Shown here: one piece after another, positions 13,768 through 13,837 of the stretch | How positions within the stretch are numbered: position 1 is the stretch's first letter | How the letters are laid out: each line of letters begins with the position of its first letter | Assembly (NCBI GenBank): GCA_003491925.1 | Contig: DNAU01000339.1 | Span: forward strand, 1 to 13,837 | Direction: 5' to 3' | Origin: Chloroflexota bacterium | GTDB lineage: Bacteria; Chloroflexota; Dormibacteria; Aeolococcales; Aeolococcaceae | DNA: 13,837 nucleotides | Notes under the pieces: generated by a model | The model's input: only the letters and a program-made list of their open reading frames with translations | Database searches by the model: none | What the model was told of the DNA's origin: nothing | Position numbers and translations under genes: made by a program

Positions 13768-13773
13768 ACCCTA
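13768..13773 (-). promoter_or_regulatory. extended -10 (TGGTAGGGT) of the Rpf-like gene
   Basis: On the minus strand TAGGGT is preceded by TGG, giving an extended TGnTANNNT -10 element. The start would fall near 13760, leaving the long leader described separately. No clear -35 is seen. The bases from 13774 to the window end show nothing further I can support. Confidence 0.45.
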
Positions 13774-13837
13774 CCACAGCCGGTCGCGAAATCGGAGGTT
13801 GGCCGACGGGTCGTGACCGCCCGGCCCGGCGCGCCCG

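Noticed and set aside
12890..13777. Extended 295-residue version of the Rpf-like protein starting at GTG 13777
   Set aside because: The first 61 residues are Ser/Arg/Pro-rich without pattern, no Shine-Dalgarno precedes 13777, and GTG 13594 has AGGAGA at a good distance. The extension also covers the -10 element and leader helices.

Overview
This is a very GC-rich bacterial window, most likely from the Terrabacteria side of the tree: Candidatus Dormibacterota, Chloroflexota or deep Actinomycetota. The clues are almost exclusive G/C third codon positions, many GTG starts, several genes that look leaderless (a TANNNT -10 hexamer 6-8 bases before the start codon), several Ser/Pro/Thr-linker lipoproteins, an Rpf-like cell-wall hydrolase, and a glycine decarboxylase split into two subunits. 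Most Actinomycetota carry GcvP as one chain, so the split form leans towards Dormibacterota or Chloroflexota. This placement is inference; there is no rRNA or other marker gene here.

Layout. Bases 1-957 (minus) hold most of a multi-spanning GT-C-type membrane glycosyltransferase-like protein that runs off the left edge and has a looser codon bias than everything else. An EF-G-like translational GTPase follows (1213-3294, minus), then a small lipoprotein (3448-3924, plus) whose 3' end overlaps a convergent SAM-dependent methyltransferase gene (3887-4777, minus). Diverging from the methyltransferase is a plus-strand run of a PlsY-like membrane protein with degenerate motifs, a DedA-family membrane protein and a ROK-family sugar kinase (4842-6995). 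A 72-residue protein of unknown function (7048-7266) with its own promoter comes next. A tightly coupled operon gcvPA-gcvPB-pyrE (7368-10755) follows, each junction a 4-base start/stop overlap. After a repeat-rich intergenic stretch with a CTGAG/CTCAG array, a coupled pair encodes a small coiled-coil lipoprotein and a secreted helical protein (10957-12056). A leaderless lipoprotein gene (12149-12868) then meets, tail to tail, an Rpf/SLT-like membrane-anchored muralytic enzyme (12890-13594, minus).

How the genes fit together. GcvPA and GcvPB form the P-protein that decarboxylates glycine; GcvT, GcvH and GcvL must be encoded elsewhere. PyrE is coupled to them and makes OMP. The PlsY-like/DedA/ROK run suggests membrane-lipid or lipid-carrier work. 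Five genes on the right and centre encode exported or lipid-anchored envelope proteins, including the muralytic enzyme.

The most interesting unexplained structures are: (1) the roughly 165-base leader of the Rpf-like gene, whose two ends can pair as a 13-bp helix ending one base before the Shine-Dalgarno, with further hairpins inside, which could be an unrecognised riboswitch-like element; (2) the CTGAG/CTCAG half-site array with 11-base spacing before the coiled-coil lipoprotein pair; and (3) an Lpp-like lipoprotein whose heptads arise from a tandem 21-bp duplication. No tRNA, rRNA, CRISPR array, insertion sequence or phage gene was seen, and no gene-free stretch exceeds 300 bases.
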